This document shows, piece by piece, positions 28,328 to 37,411 of a DNA stretch of 39,987 bases. The stretch spans positions 1 to 39,987 of the forward strand of contig JAISFN010000067.1 of assembly GCA_031263585.1 (NCBI GenBank), given 5' to 3'. Below the pieces are notes generated by a model. That model was not told the origin of the DNA and ran no database searches. It worked only from the letters and a program-made list of their open reading frames with translations. Position 1 is the first letter of the stretch. Every line of letters begins with the position of its first letter. The translations under genes were made by a program, and so were the position numbers. The stretch is from Prevotellaceae bacterium. Lineage in GTDB: Bacteria > Bacteroidota > Bacteroidia > Bacteroidales > UBA932.

Positions 28328-29116
28328 TTACTTCGAATGTCTGCGCACATACTCTTCGGCAATGTACGATCCCACGTCATCGGCATAGCTATTCATGCCA
28401 AAACCGGCATCATAGCCCAATTCTTTGGCCAGCTCGTGGCTAATGCGAGGGCCTCCGCAAACCAGTATAACCTTATCACGTAAACCTTCGGCTTCAAGCA
28501 ATTCAACAAGCTCCACAAGATTTTTAATATGAACATCTTTTTGAGTAACCGTTTGCGAAACCAATAGAGCATCGGCCTTTAACTCAATAGCTTTTGCAAT
28601 AAAATCTTCATTCAATACCTGGGAACCTAAATTATAAGCTTCGAACATATCGTAACGCTCCAGGCCATAATGTCCGGCATAGCCTTTCATATTCATTATC
28701 GCATCAATGCCCACCGTATGGGCATCGGTTCCTGTACTAGCCCCAATAATGACTAAGGGACGCCCTATATTTTCCTTAATATATAGATCGGTTTCGTGCA
28801 TATCCATTACTGTACTTTCAACTTTAGGTACGTAGATACTCGAATAATCTACATGTTGGGTACAGTTACCGTAACAATTGAAAAAAGTAAATCCTGATGT
28901 AAGCTCTTTAAAATAAACAACCTGTGGATTATCGAAACCCATTTGCCGCATAAGCTGTTTGGCGGCTTCGGTTGCTTCGGCCCCGGCCGGAACGGGAAGC
29001 GTAAAACTGAGCTGTATCTTACCATCGTTTATCGTATCTCCATATGGTTTTACCTTTTTAATGTCCTGCGTTTTATCGAAGTCCTTCGATTGTGTTGAAT
29101 ATAATCCTCCGCTCAT
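28328..29116 (-). CDS. kamE: D-lysine / beta-lysine 5,6-aminomutase beta subunit
   Basis: 262 aa. Adenosylcobalamin-binding subunit. The base-off B12 motif is D131-A-H133-T-V-G136, and the PLP lysine is K144 (NMKGYAGHYG), both at the residue numbers known for the characterised enzymes (H133 and K144 of the beta subunit). A Rossmann-like C-terminal domain (VILVCGGPRISHELAKELG, then YDAGFG) holds the cofactor tail. With KamD it moves the epsilon amino group of beta-lysine to C5, giving 3,5-diaminohexanoate. It is 43 bp after kamD. The next functional gene, atoA, is 850 bp away because of the IS1-type remnant. Confidence 0.97.
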   Translation of the reverse strand: MSGGLYSTQSKDFDKTQDIKKVKPYGDTINDGKIQLSFTLPVPAGAEATEAAKQLMRQMGFDNPQVVYFKELTSGFTFFNCYGNCTQHVDYSSIYVPKVESTVMDMHETDLYIKENIGRPLVIIGASTGTDAHTVGIDAIMNMKGYAGHYGLERYDMFEAYNLGSQVLNEDFIAKAIELKADALLVSQTVTQKDVHIKNLVELVELLEAEGLRDKVILVCGGPRISHELAKELGYDAGFGMNSYADDVGSYIAEEYVRRHSK

Positions 29117-29159
29117 ATCTTTTGTTTAATTGCTTATCTTTTATTTGTTTATTCTCCAG

Positions 29160-30707
29160 TTAATTTCCTTTTAATATCCGGATAAACGGATTCATATAGT
29201 TAGTACCTTTCTGCATTACCCCTTCCAATCCTTTTCCTCCGTTTTTAGGGCGTTTAACATCGGCAAACAAGCCCATTTCTAATGCTGAAAAAAGTCCTAC
29301 CCTATCAATGCTTTCAAGCAATTCAACCGCCTTATTCAACACATTCTTAGCCCGTTCTGTTATAATTCCGCCATCCCTATATTCTATTTCTTCACCAATA
29401 TTACGCATGTTATTGAAGATATAGCGCGCATTTTCGATGGACAAATACCTATCGGACATAAACGGGGTATGAATAGCTTCGGTCGGCATTCCTAATAATT
29501 GAATTCCCTGATGTGTCCACACACCTATCATATTAAACAACGCATCCTGTATATGACCCTTAAAAATATTACCTGTCATAAATTTTGTAGGGGGCATGTA
29601 TTTAAGCGGCACTTTCGGGAATATCTCTCGTGTCATTTGTGCTTGTGCAAGTTCGTACAGAAACCCGTTTTCAAGTTCAGGATCCATCTCAAAAGCATGC
29701 CCTAGTCCCATTTGTTCCTCGGGTATCCCTGCAAGTAAAGCAAGCTGCTCATTTATAAAATCAGATGCCAGCACGGTATGCGCGTTTTCAAAAGCATCGG
29801 CAGTTGTCAGGTAATTATCTTCGCCAGTATTGATAATAACCCCGGCAAACCCATTGATAACCCTCGAAAAAAACTGGTCGACAAGTGTGCGTTGCATGTT
29901 GATATCTCGGAATAGAATACCGTATAGCGCATCGTTAAGCATTACATCAAGGCCTTCGAGCGCACCCATCACTGCTATTTCGGGCATGCACAAGCCCGAG
30001 CAGTAGTTACACAAGCGTATGTACCTACCTACCTCCTCGCCTACTTTATCTAATGCCGAACGCATTATCCTGAAATTTTCCTGGGTGGCGAATGTGCCGC
30101 CAAAACCTTCGGTAGTAGCGCCATATGGAACATAATCGAGCAACGATTGCCCTGTAGTACGGATAACTGCAATAATATCGGCGCCCTGACGTGCAGCTGC
30201 TTCTGCCTGTATCACATCTTCGTAAATATTTCCGGTAGCCACAATCACATACAAATAAGGCTGCGGACCCTCGCCTAATGTCTTCAAGTACTCTTCTCTG
30301 CGTTTGCGGTTCGATTTTATTTTATCAATACTGGCATCAATAATTGGTTTTATTTTTGCCGATAATTGTTCTTCTCTTACAATTGGCAATTTACTTATAT
30401 CCAATGTGCCTCCAGCAATTTTTTCAGCAATTTGCTGGGGAGATAAATTCGCGTTAACCATAGCATTGGCAATATAAAAAAGTGCGCCATGCGATAGTAT
30501 ACCTTTGTCTTTCAAATCGTCTACAACAACATTCGGCAGCGGAACCTGGTTTTCGTCCACACCATCGATGCCCAATAAACGACATATGGTACGTTCTACG
30601 GCAACTGTAGTATAATTACTGGCAAAATCCTGAACACCGGCAGCTATATTTGCCGATAGCTTCCGTGCGTATTCAACCTGCTTAAAATCTAATCCTAATT
30701 TGCTCAT
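29160..30707 (-). CDS. kamD: Lysine 5,6-aminomutase alpha subunit
   Basis: 515 aa, the usual length. TIM-barrel subunit that holds the substrate above B12 and PLP. Recognisable stretches include QPYLYVIVATGNIYEDVIQA, ADIIAVIRTTGQSLLDYVPY, EGFGGTFATQENFRIMRSAL and LCNYCSGLCMPEIAVMGA. It works only with KamE. The enzyme suicide-inactivates during turnover, which fits the reactivase genes kamB and kamC immediately upstream (46 bp gap). The sequence appears intact. Confidence 0.97.
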   Translation of the reverse strand: MSKLGLDFKQVEYARKLSANIAAGVQDFASNYTTVAVERTICRLLGIDGVDENQVPLPNVVVDDLKDKGILSHGALFYIANAMVNANLSPQQIAEKIAGGTLDISKLPIVREEQLSAKIKPIIDASIDKIKSNRKRREEYLKTLGEGPQPYLYVIVATGNIYEDVIQAEAAARQGADIIAVIRTTGQSLLDYVPYGATTEGFGGTFATQENFRIMRSALDKVGEEVGRYIRLCNYCSGLCMPEIAVMGALEGLDVMLNDALYGILFRDINMQRTLVDQFFSRVINGFAGVIINTGEDNYLTTADAFENAHTVLASDFINEQLALLAGIPEEQMGLGHAFEMDPELENGFLYELAQAQMTREIFPKVPLKYMPPTKFMTGNIFKGHIQDALFNMIGVWTHQGIQLLGMPTEAIHTPFMSDRYLSIENARYIFNNMRNIGEEIEYRDGGIITERAKNVLNKAVELLESIDRVGLFSALEMGLFADVKRPKNGGKGLEGVMQKGTNYMNPFIRILKGN

Positions 30708-30753
30708 ATTGTTAAGCGTAATCCTTATTTTAATTTTATATAGTCTACCTGTC

Positions 30754-32106
30754 TTATGTTTTTAATTCTTTATTAGCTATCTCAATCCACTCATCATCAA
30801 TTTTTAACGTTGCAGCTATTCTTAAAGCTTCTCTGGGTGCGTTTGTTCCTGCGTCTTCCACCAATGCATAGTCCATTTTATTATTGATAAAACCCCGTAC
30901 CCGTAAACGTTTACACCCAATATTATCAATGTTGTAATGTGTGGTAACGATAACAAGCGAATTGTATTTTTGCAGAATTTTTAACAGCGCAGTCACCAAT
31001 GCCGTACCTTCCAACGGATTGGTTGTTCCGGCAGGCTCGTCGATTAATGCCAGAACAAACTCTCTTTTTTTTATTTTTTTAAGAATATCGTTTATCTGAA
31101 GCATTTCGGCAGCAAACGAAGATAATCCCTCTTGTACGCTTTGCACTCCCCCAAGCGAAAGAAAAACGTTTGAAACAGGCGATATATAGGCCCATTCAAC
31201 TGGAATCCCGAACCCGAATTGAAACAGATATTGCGACAATGCCAACGTTTTAAGCGTAATGCTTTTGCCTCCCATGTTTGCCCCTGTAATGAGCAAGGGT
31301 GAAGATGCTTCAAACTCAATATCAACATGCTGAAATTCTTCGCCTTTTTTATTCAGGATATCTTTAACCTCCGGATTAAACAATTGTCGGTAGCTATTTT
31401 TATTTTCGCCGATACAGGGTATCGACAAGTGCAGTTCTTCAAGTTGATGAACTTTAGCTAAAAGAATATCGATTTTAGCAAGCCTGTAAAGCGATTTTTC
31501 CAAATCCATAGAAAACGGTTTCAGTTTAACGGCAAGCCCTGCTCTTACTTTTTGTTCGATAATTGCGACACGGTACAAATGCTCCTCAGTATATCCGCCA
31601 CCCGAACGTATAATTTTGCGTAACTCCTTTAACTCGTTATTATACGAGTCGTACACATAAAAAGAATTTATCCGTTGCTGTTCGGGATCTAGTATATTAA
31701 GCATTTCGCTTAAATCAGGTAATCGAATTTCAGTACTGTGTAAATCAACATCCTGCAATAACTCACGGATATCTTCGCTGATAATCGCCAGGTTTTTTAC
31801 TTCGAAAAACTCGATATCATCTAATGTCGATTCGCCCGATAAGCTCGAAATGGTGGTGCGAATATCTTTTACATGCGAGAGTTTACTTCTCAGTTTAGCC
31901 GATAAATGATGAAAAGCATTGTCTTTACCGAAACAAATCAAAAATTCCGAAAGCTCATCATATTGTTTTTGGATATCATCGATCGATATAGCCATTTTGC
32001 TTTCCAGCAGTATATAACGCGAAAAAGACGACTGTATCTCCAATTTATCAAAGATATAGCGCATTCCGCAAGGCGAATCAAGTATTAATTTTAATTTAAT
32101 ATCCAT
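30754..32106 (-). CDS. kamC: MutS-like ATPase, lysine 5,6-aminomutase reactivase subunit
   Basis: 450 aa. The C-terminal half is a MutS-type ATPase: Walker A GANMGGKS (275-282), Walker B VLALIDEPA (351-359), and a GTALVTALL segment followed by VIVTTHY. The N-terminal half is a coiled, helical region with no mismatch-binding domain, so it is not a DNA repair MutS. In lysine-fermenting bacteria this MutS-like protein sits next to the aminomutase and is annotated as the ATPase of the KamBC reactivase, which exchanges damaged cobalamin. The ATG overlaps the kamB stop by 11 bp, implying coupled translation. Confidence 0.88.
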   Translation of the reverse strand: MDIKLKLILDSPCGMRYIFDKLEIQSSFSRYILLESKMAISIDDIQKQYDELSEFLICFGKDNAFHHLSAKLRSKLSHVKDIRTTISSLSGESTLDDIEFFEVKNLAIISEDIRELLQDVDLHSTEIRLPDLSEMLNILDPEQQRINSFYVYDSYNNELKELRKIIRSGGGYTEEHLYRVAIIEQKVRAGLAVKLKPFSMDLEKSLYRLAKIDILLAKVHQLEELHLSIPCIGENKNSYRQLFNPEVKDILNKKGEEFQHVDIEFEASSPLLITGANMGGKSITLKTLALSQYLFQFGFGIPVEWAYISPVSNVFLSLGGVQSVQEGLSSFAAEMLQINDILKKIKKREFVLALIDEPAGTTNPLEGTALVTALLKILQKYNSLVIVTTHYNIDNIGCKRLRVRGFINNKMDYALVEDAGTNAPREALRIAATLKIDDEWIEIANKELKT

Positions 32107-33112
32107 TTTTTACAATGTCATACACTGGTAATTTCGCTTTATGCATCAATTGTCGGCATAGTTCGTCCGAATCAAGCGCTGTTCCGTTCGGCGCAAACGG
32201 GTTTACGGTAATTGCAATCAATTTGCTTTTTCTTAATACCGTGAGTTTCCCTCCGTTACCGATAAATTTTTTATAAGTCAGGGGTTCTGTAAAAATCCGT
32301 GTAAAATCGCGGACTATCAATTCCGTACCGTTACAATTCTTATTTTCTGCCGTTTTTTTCAAAAAACTATCGGTTAATGCTCCCGATAAATAAATTGCCC
32401 CCGTACTGTTATCGTTTGCCAATTCCGGTATATTCGGCGAAAAAGACGTAAAATGCGACGATTCATAAATATCTCCATCCTTGTCAACCAACCAGATACC
32501 TCGTTCTTTCGCATCTAATTCATTAATACAGGCTAGTTGAGTAAGCGGCAAATTAATCAAATCGACCACAAATAAGGTTTTCCGTACCAATGTCGGGATA
32601 TCAATTGATAAGGCCGCACCTGTTGCCAGAATCATTGATTGCGATACCGCCGGCGAAGCTAGGCTTAGCCGCGACAATGCGCCGTCGATTACGCATAATT
32701 GCACCCCAAAATTGTTTTGAAGCTTATTTACCCACCTCTCCAATCCGGCTGTTGATGAAGGCCCTGATAAAATAATTTTTTCGTCGATTAATGCTCTGGC
32801 CGTCATCAATCGTCCAAGTGCGGTTTGTTCATCGTCAATTTCAAGTAATTCGGAAAGCAAACGCCGTTTCCGGTAGTGCTTTTCGCTTGTTGTAAAAATG
32901 ACACCTTTTTTTAGATAAATCTCCGGTTTCCGCGTCTGCGTTACCTGATCGACTCGTTCTCCATCAATGCCAACCGAACTGACCGCTATGGTTAAATCAT
33001 TTGAGGGCAAACGTTTAAGCACATAATTTAAAGTCTCAGTCTTGCCCGTATTTTTCTCAAGCCCAACAATGGATAAACTATTATATTTAAGAATTTCCTC
33101 AACAAAAGGCAT
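32096..33112 (-). CDS. kamB: Lysine 5,6-aminomutase reactivase subunit KamB
   Basis: 338 aa, soluble. Assigned mainly by position between kamA and the MutS-like kamC and by the conserved N-terminus YNSLSIVGLEKNTGKTETLN, which is a P-loop-like sequence lacking the usual first Gly (LEKNTGKT at 18-25). Other stretches include LILSGPSSTAGLERWVNKL-like sequence (IILSGPSSTAGLERWV), CVIDGALSRLSLASP and ITVNPFAPNG. The known partner role is with KamC in restoring inactivated KamDE. The sequence family is otherwise poorly understood. It is preceded by a 229-bp gap from kamA. Confidence 0.8.
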   Translation of the reverse strand: MPFVEEILKYNSLSIVGLEKNTGKTETLNYVLKRLPSNDLTIAVSSVGIDGERVDQVTQTRKPEIYLKKGVIFTTSEKHYRKRRLLSELLEIDDEQTALGRLMTARALIDEKIILSGPSSTAGLERWVNKLQNNFGVQLCVIDGALSRLSLASPAVSQSMILATGAALSIDIPTLVRKTLFVVDLINLPLTQLACINELDAKERGIWLVDKDGDIYESSHFTSFSPNIPELANDNSTGAIYLSGALTDSFLKKTAENKNCNGTELIVRDFTRIFTEPLTYKKFIGNGGKLTVLRKSKLIAITVNPFAPNGTALDSDELCRQLMHKAKLPVYDIVKNGY

Positions 33113-33341
33113 TGCTATTAATTGATAATGAAAACTGAAAGTTAAAAATTCTTATTTAGTTTTAGCCTTGCTGTCTTTACAATGCTTGCTAATAGTTTTA
33201 TTAATTTCTGGCAATCTGTATATGGATTAACAAAAATTCTTTTTCTGATAAAAAATCACAGTCTCTAAAAAGCATAAGTCAATAACATTATCCTTTCAAA
33301 TTTACGAAACAATTTTCAATTTTTAACTATCAATTTTCAAT

Positions 33342-34586
33342 TTATTTGCTTAACTTCCGGTTTTTGCGCATTAGCACTTCCGGCTCTATTGTTAATTTTT
33401 GTCCGCAAAGTAGTGCGGCTATCCCTTCAACATCAGCATTTTTTTTGCAATCATCGCAATTACATTCCTGATGATATTCTGTCGGTTCGATATATGTTGT
33501 GATTACCCCCTCGAAATTGCGCAGTACAACTCGTCCCGGCGATTGTGAGATAACATAATTGGGCATAACCGAAATTTTACCGCCACCGCCGGGCGCATCT
33601 ACTACAAATATCGGTACGGCATAACCAGATGTATGTCCGCGCAAACCCTCGATAATCTCGATGCCTTTTGAAACCGGGGTACGGAAATGTTCCAGACCCA
33701 TTGATAAATCGCATTGGTAAATATAATAGGGACGTACCCTTATCATCACTAATTTATGCACCAGCTTCCGCATAATGTTAATACAGTCGTTAACCCCGCG
33801 TAACAACACTGACTGATTACCCAAAGGTACTCCAGCATTGGCAAGTTTTTCGCAGGCTGTCTTCGATTCGGGGGTTATTTCATTGGGGTGGTTGAAATGC
33901 GTGTTCAACCAAACCGGATGATATTGTTTGAGCATATCAACCAACTTATTCGTAATCCGTTGCGGACAAACCACCGGCACGCGCGAACCTATCCGTATTA
34001 TTTCTACATGAGGTATTTCTCTGATTCTCTTTAAGATAGATTCAAGTTTAGCATCGGATACCATAAGGGCATCGCCGCCCGAGAGGAGTACATCGCGTAT
34101 TTGCGGTGTCCGGGCTATGTAATCAATGGCTTTTTGGATGTTGCCCCCCGGCAATTCGTCGTCCTTATGCCCAGCAAAGCGTCGGCGTGTACAATGGCGG
34201 CAATACATCGAACACATATCGGTTATCAGCAGCAATACCCTATCGGGATATCTGTGTGTAAGTCCCGGCACAGGCGAATCTTCATCTTCATGTAAAGGAT
34301 CCACCAAATCGGCTGCGGCAATGTGCGTTTCGGCCGCTGTTGGTATAGCCTGCTTACGAATCGGGCAGTTTGGATTATCGGGATTAATTAAACTCAAATA
34401 ATACGGCGTTATTGCCATCCGTAAAGTTTTGAGCGATTTTTTTACACCCTCTTCCTCATCCGCTGTTAATGGAATGTATTTTTTTAGTTCATCAAGTGTT
34501 TCAATTCTGTTTTTAATTTGCCACTTATAATCATTCCATTGTTCATCACTAACTTCGGGGAACAAAATCTTTCTTCTATTTTCCAT
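33342..34586 (-). CDS. kamA: Lysine 2,3-aminomutase
   Basis: 414 aa. Radical SAM/PLP enzyme converting L-lysine to L-beta-lysine. The 4Fe-4S cysteines C125, C129 and C132 ([13 protein letters not shown]) and the PLP lysine K337 ([10 protein letters not shown]) occur at the same numbers as in the Clostridium subterminale SB4 enzyme, a striking full-length match. The C-terminal Cys cluster ECNCDDCKK, a zinc-site region in that family, is also present. It is the first step of the pathway encoded around it. The 5-prime gap of 260 bp to kdd contains inverted repeats. Confidence 0.98.
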   Translation of the reverse strand: MENRRKILFPEVSDEQWNDYKWQIKNRIETLDELKKYIPLTADEEEGVKKSLKTLRMAITPYYLSLINPDNPNCPIRKQAIPTAAETHIAAADLVDPLHEDEDSPVPGLTHRYPDRVLLLITDMCSMYCRHCTRRRFAGHKDDELPGGNIQKAIDYIARTPQIRDVLLSGGDALMVSDAKLESILKRIREIPHVEIIRIGSRVPVVCPQRITNKLVDMLKQYHPVWLNTHFNHPNEITPESKTACEKLANAGVPLGNQSVLLRGVNDCINIMRKLVHKLVMIRVRPYYIYQCDLSMGLEHFRTPVSKGIEIIEGLRGHTSGYAVPIFVVDAPGGGGKISVMPNYVISQSPGRVVLRNFEGVITTYIEPTEYHQECNCDDCKKNADVEGIAALLCGQKLTIEPEVLMRKNRKLSK

Positions 34587-34605
34587 TTAATATCGATTTG
34601 CTTAT

Positions 34606-34840
34606 TTGTTGATTTGTTTATTCACCTGATTTCATATTAAGTAATTGATAATACTTAAGATATAGCCACCGTTGTCATGCTGAATGCCGATGAAGCATCT
34701 TGCATCCCAATAAATAAAGAGATCCTTCGCTTCGCGATCAGAACCAAGCTTGCAAACTCGCCGGATACAATGACAATAATATGTAAGTACTTACCGTTAA
34801 TAAAGCTTAAAGGCAGATAAGCAAATAAACAAATCAACAA
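34606..34840. repeat. Nested inverted repeats between kdd and kamA
   Basis: An outer perfect 17-bp inverted repeat, TTGTTGATTTGTTTATT (34606-34622) and its complement (34824-34840), encloses an inner element. The inner element runs from TTGTCATGCTG at 34672 to ATGACAA at 34776 and contains GATCCTTCGCTTCGCGATC, reminiscent of dispersed palindromic repeats with TTGTCATGCTGA...TTCGCTTCG common in Bacteroidota. It encodes no protein. It lies inside the operon and could fold in the transcript. Confidence 0.6.
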
Positions 34841-34846
34841 TACAAT

Positions 34847-35887
34847 TTATGCATATAATTCGGTAAATATTTTTCTAAGTTTTTCGCTTTCCCTCAACAT
34901 TTGAAGCGTAATTTCGGCATGCCCTTTTGTATAACCGTTACCCACAATCATCGTAACGTCTTTTCCAATGCCTTCGGCTCCCAAAGCAGCTTTTGTAAAA
35001 CTGGTGGCCATCGAGAAGAAATAAACTATACCGCCATCCTTAGTGGCTAATATACTCGCCATTTCAGTATCGGGTATGTTTACATTATTAATTGTGATAT
35101 CGCACAATTCGCCATTGGTAAGCTCTTCTATTTTTTCCAGAATTGGCACGGGCCGGGTTGCGTCGGCCGAGAAAACATAGTCGCAGAAGCCCAACGCTTT
35201 CATTCTGTTAGTGCTTTTTTCGCTATGGCATAAGCCGATAACCTTACCAGTAACGCCCGCGCGTTTTTTGGCTTCGTAACAGCATAACATCCCCGATTTA
35301 CCACCTGCTCCGATAACAAGTACGGTATCGCCCGGCTTAACTAATTTTGCTGTCTGGGCAGGAGCGCCTGCAACGTCCAATGCCGATAATGCCAGTGTTT
35401 CGGGCATATCTGCTGGAATTTTGGCATAAATTCCGCTTTCAAATAAAATAGCTTTTCCGTCGATATCAACCTGATCAATATCCTTACGTATATCTTTGAT
35501 TTTGTCAATGCGCAAAGGTGTTAGCGATAAAGAAACAAGCGTAGCTATTTTATCACCAAGCTTTAAGTCGGTTTTACCCACAAGCGTATCACCAATTTTT
35601 TCGACAGTACCTAAAAGCATACCGCCCGAGCCGGTAACCAAATTACGATGCTTACCTTGTTTTGCAACAATATCGAGCATTATTTCGGCTATTTTTTTAT
35701 CATCGCCGTTTGCCTGCTCTTTAATTTGTGTAAAACTGGCCGAATCGACATTAAGTGTTTGTACATCAATAAGAATCTCATTATCATAGATTTCATCCAT
35801 ATTGTTGTCGATTTTATTTGCAGGTTGAGGCAATACTCCCTGTGGTTCAATTACTCGGTGGAGTCCGTATTTGTTTCCTTTTTTCAT
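34847..35887 (-). CDS. kdd: L-erythro-3,5-diaminohexanoate dehydrogenase
   Basis: 346 aa. NAD-dependent oxidative deamination of 3,5-diaminohexanoate to 3-keto-5-aminohexanoate. The dinucleotide motif is in DTVLVIGAGGKSGMLCCYEA (GAGGKSG), with VIGLCHSEKSTNRMKALGF after it, in a medium-chain dehydrogenase-like fold. The N-terminus GLHRVIEPQGVLPQPA is characteristic of Kdd. The identity is reinforced by placement between kce (39 bp upstream) and kamA. No zinc-site cysteines of ordinary alcohol dehydrogenases are evident, which is normal for this family. Confidence 0.95.
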   Translation of the reverse strand: MKKGNKYGLHRVIEPQGVLPQPANKIDNNMDEIYDNEILIDVQTLNVDSASFTQIKEQANGDDKKIAEIMLDIVAKQGKHRNLVTGSGGMLLGTVEKIGDTLVGKTDLKLGDKIATLVSLSLTPLRIDKIKDIRKDIDQVDIDGKAILFESGIYAKIPADMPETLALSALDVAGAPAQTAKLVKPGDTVLVIGAGGKSGMLCCYEAKKRAGVTGKVIGLCHSEKSTNRMKALGFCDYVFSADATRPVPILEKIEELTNGELCDITINNVNIPDTEMASILATKDGGIVYFFSMATSFTKAALGAEGIGKDVTMIVGNGYTKGHAEITLQMLRESEKLRKIFTELYA

Positions 35888-35926
35888 TTGATATTAATTA
35901 TTTAAGTTATTTTAAAAATTTATTGA

Positions 35927-36754
35927 TTATTTCCTTGGTTTAAGGCCAAGAATTTGCCTTGCTTCATCGGGAGTAGCTATTTCTCGCTTAAATTCTTTGG
36001 CTAAGCGTACTACTTTTTCCACCAGTTCGCCGTTCGACTTTGCGAGTATGCCTTTAGACATGTATACATTATCCTCGAAACCTACTCGAACATGTCCTCC
36101 ATCGATGATAGCTGCCATTGCCAGCGGAAATTGATATCTGCCTACACCAGCAACTGTATATGTAGCATCAACGGGTATACTTCCCCTCAAGAATACGAAA
36201 TCGCGTAATTCACCGGAAATACCGCCATTTACGCCCATTACAAAATCAAAATGCATGGGCATTTGTATAAATCCTTTTTTGTGTAGGCGTAATGCCATAT
36301 CAATCATGCTTTTGTCAAATACTTCTAGTTCAGGTTTAATACCCCGTTCAATCATCCGTTGTCCAAAATATTTGATCGTATTTTCAGTGTTCTCAAATAT
36401 ATCGTCGCCACCAAAATTTAAGGTTCCACAGTCAAGCGTAGCCATTTCGGGATTGAGTTCGATCGGTTGTAACCGGTCGTCATTTGTCATACCTACTGCA
36501 CCGCCTGTTGATGGTTGTATGATAACATCAGGACATGCTTTATAAATGGCATCCATAACTTCTTTAAACCGGTTTTTGTCTTGTGTCGGCATTCCGTTGT
36601 CATAACGAACATGAAGGTGGATGATACTTGACCCGGCATCGTAAGCAGATTTTGCTTCGCGTACACATTCTTCTACAGTATAAGGTATAGCAGGATTTTG
36701 TTCTTTCATTACTTCAGCGCCGCATATTGCCGTTGTAATAATTAATTTTTCCAT
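35927..36754 (-). CDS. kce: 3-keto-5-aminohexanoate cleavage enzyme
   Basis: 275 aa, BKACE (DUF849) family. It condenses 3-keto-5-aminohexanoate with acetyl-CoA to give acetoacetate and (S)-3-aminobutyryl-CoA. The zinc-binding H46 and H48 are in IIHLHVRYDNG, the same numbers as in the structurally characterised Kce, and a C-terminal EDNVYMSKG loop supplies the further Glu ligand (GFEDNVY). QPSTGGAVG and DCGTLNFGGDDIF are further family motifs. It is 90 bp after kal, with a hairpin in the gap, and 39 bp before kdd. Confidence 0.97.
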   Translation of the reverse strand: MEKLIITTAICGAEVMKEQNPAIPYTVEECVREAKSAYDAGSSIIHLHVRYDNGMPTQDKNRFKEVMDAIYKACPDVIIQPSTGGAVGMTNDDRLQPIELNPEMATLDCGTLNFGGDDIFENTENTIKYFGQRMIERGIKPELEVFDKSMIDMALRLHKKGFIQMPMHFDFVMGVNGGISGELRDFVFLRGSIPVDATYTVAGVGRYQFPLAMAAIIDGGHVRVGFEDNVYMSKGILAKSNGELVEKVVRLAKEFKREIATPDEARQILGLKPRK

Positions 36755-36773
36755 AGGATATTTTTTAATTAAA

Positions 36774-36827
36774 AATTGAAAGTGGAATGAGGAGAACTGG
36801 AAGCAGCCGTAATTTCCGCTTTCAATT
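36774..36827. repeat. Intercistronic hairpin between kal and kce
   Basis: AATTGAAAGTGGAA (36774-36787) and TTCCGCTTTCAATT (36814-36827) form a 14-bp stem with one mismatch and a 26-base loop in the 90-bp gap. There is no T-tract directly after it on the transcribed strand, so mRNA stabilisation or attenuation is more plausible than full termination; this is inference. Confidence 0.5.
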
Positions 36828-36844
36828 CTCCATTTTCCATTAAT

Positions 36845-37234
36845 TTATTTTTTACGTTGCAATTCTTTCGGTGTAACACATGTACCACTGGCCAGGCAAA
36901 CTACTACGGGCTCTTCCAAAACTTCGGCTGCCGAAGCTGATATATCGGGGCGGGGAACGATAACTTTACGAGCCTCGAAAAGCATTTTACGTGAAGTATT
37001 GCCACTCGAAACAATTTCACCGACAGCTTCGATATAATCGCCCGCATAAACTGGAGCAAGAAACTCGATATTATCGTAAGCCCTGAATAACCCTTCATCT
37101 CCATCAAGTCGTATTAATAATTCGGTAGCAACATCTCCGAAAAGTTGCAACATTTTGGCTCCGTCAACCAAATTTCCACCGTAATGAGCATCGTGCGAGC
37201 TCATACGCACCCTGATTATCGCTTTATTCGACAT
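36845..37234 (-). CDS. kal: 3-aminobutyryl-CoA ammonia-lyase
   Basis: 129 aa from ATG 37234 ([13 protein letters not shown]); a TTG two codons upstream is a less likely start. Single hot-dog domain with the family opening [20 protein letters not shown] and a conserved [10 protein letters not shown] strand. It removes ammonia from (S)-3-aminobutyryl-CoA to give crotonyl-CoA. The length matches known Kal proteins. It lies 177 bp after atoD and upstream of kce. Confidence 0.95.
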   Translation of the reverse strand: MSNKAIIRVRMSSHDAHYGGNLVDGAKMLQLFGDVATELLIRLDGDEGLFRAYDNIEFLAPVYAGDYIEAVGEIVSSGNTSRKMLFEARKVIVPRPDISASAAEVLEEPVVVCLASGTCVTPKELQRKK

Positions 37235-37411
37235 TTTCAAACAGTTTATTTAATTGTTATTAAAGTAGTATCAAGTATCATGTCTTTTTAATGAAATAAT
37301 TAGTAAATAAATGAATTTGAAAATAATTTTCACATTCTTTAATTCTCTCATAAGCAAATTAACGTTCTACTATTAACCATTAACTAATTAGCACATTGGC
37401 AAATCAGCATA

